Below are positions 61,605 to 64,000 of a DNA stretch of 64,000 bases, piece by piece (positions within the stretch are counted from its first letter, which is position 1; every line of letters begins with the position of its first letter). The position numbers and the translations under genes are program-made. The stretch is from assembly GCF_900090205.1 (NCBI RefSeq), contig NZ_LT607802.1:3427923-3491922 (forward strand). Direction: 5' to 3'. Below the pieces are notes generated by a model. The model worked only from the letters and a program-made list of their open reading frames with translations, made no database searches and was not told the origin of the DNA. Source of the stretch: Vogesella sp. LIG4. Lineage in GTDB: Bacteria > Pseudomonadota > Gammaproteobacteria > Burkholderiales > Chromobacteriaceae.

Positions 61605-62054
61605 TTACGGGGCATCCTGTTGTGGCGCCGCGTCGCGGTTCCACTGCACATAGACACGCAGCGCGCGATGCACATCCTCCGGCACCGCGCCGCGCCACAC
61701 CAGCAACTGCTGGCGCCGGCCGGCGGCGTCGCGCAACTGCAGCACTACCAGCCAGATGAAGGCGGCACTGCCAGACATCAAGTGCACCGGCTGCCAGTTG
61801 CCGTCACGCTGCTGCACGCTCAATGCACCGCGGGCATCCACCCGCAATGCGCGCAACGGCGCACCCAGCAGGCCGCTCTGGCGCAGCACCATGCCCAGCG
61901 CGCCCAGCCATGCGGCCAACAGCAGCAGCGCCGGCAGCCAGTCCAGCACTGTCAGCGCCAGCAGGAACTGCAGGCTGGCCAACAGCAGCACCGCCAGCAG
62001 CAGCTTGCCGGCGCGCAACTCGGCGCCGAACGGGCTGATGCGCTGCGGGTGCAT
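61605..62054 (-). CDS. YgfX/CptA-like small membrane protein
   Basis: 149 residues. Two hydrophobic segments (~18-37 and ~39-57), then a basic soluble part with LRVDARGALSVQQRDG and LLVWRGAVPEDVHRALRVYVQW, the pattern of YgfX (toxin CptA) proteins, which in E. coli affect cytoskeletal proteins. The usual sdhE/ygfY partner is not here. The start codon directly follows the stop of the next gene, so the two are an operon. Identification is by overall pattern. Motif copy at 61911-61920. Confidence 0.6.
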   Translation of the reverse strand: MHPQRISPFGAELRAGKLLLAVLLLASLQFLLALTVLDWLPALLLLAAWLGALGMVLRQSGLLGAPLRALRVDARGALSVQQRDGNWQPVHLMSGSAAFIWLVVLQLRDAAGRRQQLLVWRGAVPEDVHRALRVYVQWNRDAAPQQDAP

Positions 62055-62411
62055 TTAAACCGGCGAGGCCGGGCTGTTCATGATGTCCGCGTCCACGGTA
62101 TCCAGCAGCGTGGAATGGATCTCCACATCGAACCATTCCCAGAAGGTTTTCAGCGACATGTCCTTCGGCCACAGGTCTTCGTCCTCGTACCAGGACGCCA
62201 GTTCCATGCGGAAGATCTGTTCGTACAGTTCGTCGATGTGGGAGATGGCGTCTTCCGGCTCGTCGAACTCCGGCAGCAGCAGCACGGTGCAGTCGGCGCG
62301 CAGCGCATCCAGCGACAGGTCGATCATGTCGTTGTCCGGCACGGCGTTCAGCCAGTTCAGGAACGGGGCTTTCGGTTTGATCACGGCAACCGAGCGGTCG
62401 ACAAAGTACAT
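62055..62411 (-). CDS. Small acidic conserved-type protein, function unknown
   Basis: 118 residues starting MYFVDRSVAVIKPK. Rich in Asp/Glu and Trp (FLNWLNAV, LASWYEDEDLWPKDM, WEWFDVEIHSTLLD) with no membrane segment; it looks like a real globular protein. I recall unannotated betaproteobacterial proteins of this kind but no function. Coupled to the following YgfX-like gene (stop TAA abuts its ATG). Confidence 0.75.
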   Translation of the reverse strand: MYFVDRSVAVIKPKAPFLNWLNAVPDNDMIDLSLDALRADCTVLLLPEFDEPEDAISHIDELYEQIFRMELASWYEDEDLWPKDMSLKTFWEWFDVEIHSTLLDTVDADIMNSPASPV

Positions 62412-62558
62412 GGCAATCCTTTCAGAAACACCGGCACGGCGGGCGGCCGGTCAGGTTGGCGCGCATTGTAGCAGCCGGGGCCGATCAAGGCGAAGGCCGG
62501 CTAGCTGCATGCTACAATCCGCGCCTTACCGATTCACTACCAGCATTTTGCCCGCACC

Positions 62559-64000
<1,442 letters not shown>

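Overview
The window is GC-rich, densely coded DNA from what looks like a betaproteobacterium of the order Neisseriales, probably Chromobacteriaceae (Vogesella-like). That placement is inference from protein character and gene order: cobN with a chlI/chlD-type partner, a betaproteobacterial fadB with the dehydrogenase half first, folC-dedD-cvpA-purF, and pmbA divergent from darP. No rRNA, phage, CRISPR or IS transposase was seen. A 10-11 bp word, GTTGGCCGCA (commonly GGTTGGCCGCA), occurs about 45 times on both strands, and in four gene ends two copies (complete, or one trimmed) face each other as a hairpin. This is the architecture of a DNA uptake sequence, although the word is unlike the known Neisseria one.

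Region 1 (1-5.7 kb): the end of an amino-acid ABC permease/ATPase fusion with its binding protein, then small genes (DUF2325 protein, RutE-like nitroreductase, single-domain molybdate-binding protein, VOC protein, degenerate EAL protein).

Region 2 (5.7-28.7 kb): a cobalamin biosynthesis locus. cobQ runs leftward. cbiB and cobC run rightward and end in a cobalamin riboswitch, which leads a 16-gene operon: cobalt transporter, 2Fe-2S ferredoxin, cobN with a large His-rich insert, chlI-chlD fusion, cobA, cbiE, a cbiX-cbiC fusion, cbiD, cobI, cobM, cbiG, a cobJ-cobK fusion, cobW, cobO, cobB and bluB. Most junctions are 4-nt ATGA/GTGA overlaps. The route mixes anaerobic-type enzymes (CbiX, CbiD, CbiG) with CobN and the oxygen-dependent BluB. 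CbiT and the CobU/CobS/CobT assembly genes are not in the window.

Region 3 (29-46.6 kb): housekeeping genes: trpG-trpD, phosphomannomutase, prmB, cdd, tilS-accA, a tandemly duplicated tRNA-Val/tRNA-Asp pair, an M3 oligopeptidase, dsbB, a patatin-like phospholipase, pmbA, then darP-mog-yheT-trpC and an unrecognised possibly PilZ-like gene. A 142-bp MITE-like element with imperfect terminal inverted repeats follows the phosphomannomutase gene.

Region 4 (46.6-56 kb): fatty-acid beta-oxidation genes, all leftward (thiolase, fadB, fadL, acyl-CoA thioesterase, fadE), headed by a PsrA-like TetR regulator. Candidate PsrA-type operators lie before fadL and before the regulator.

Region 5 (56-64 kb): metZ, then purF-cvpA-dedD-folC, a YgfX-like membrane protein with a small acidic protein, and a truncated Uup-type ABC-F ATPase at the right edge.
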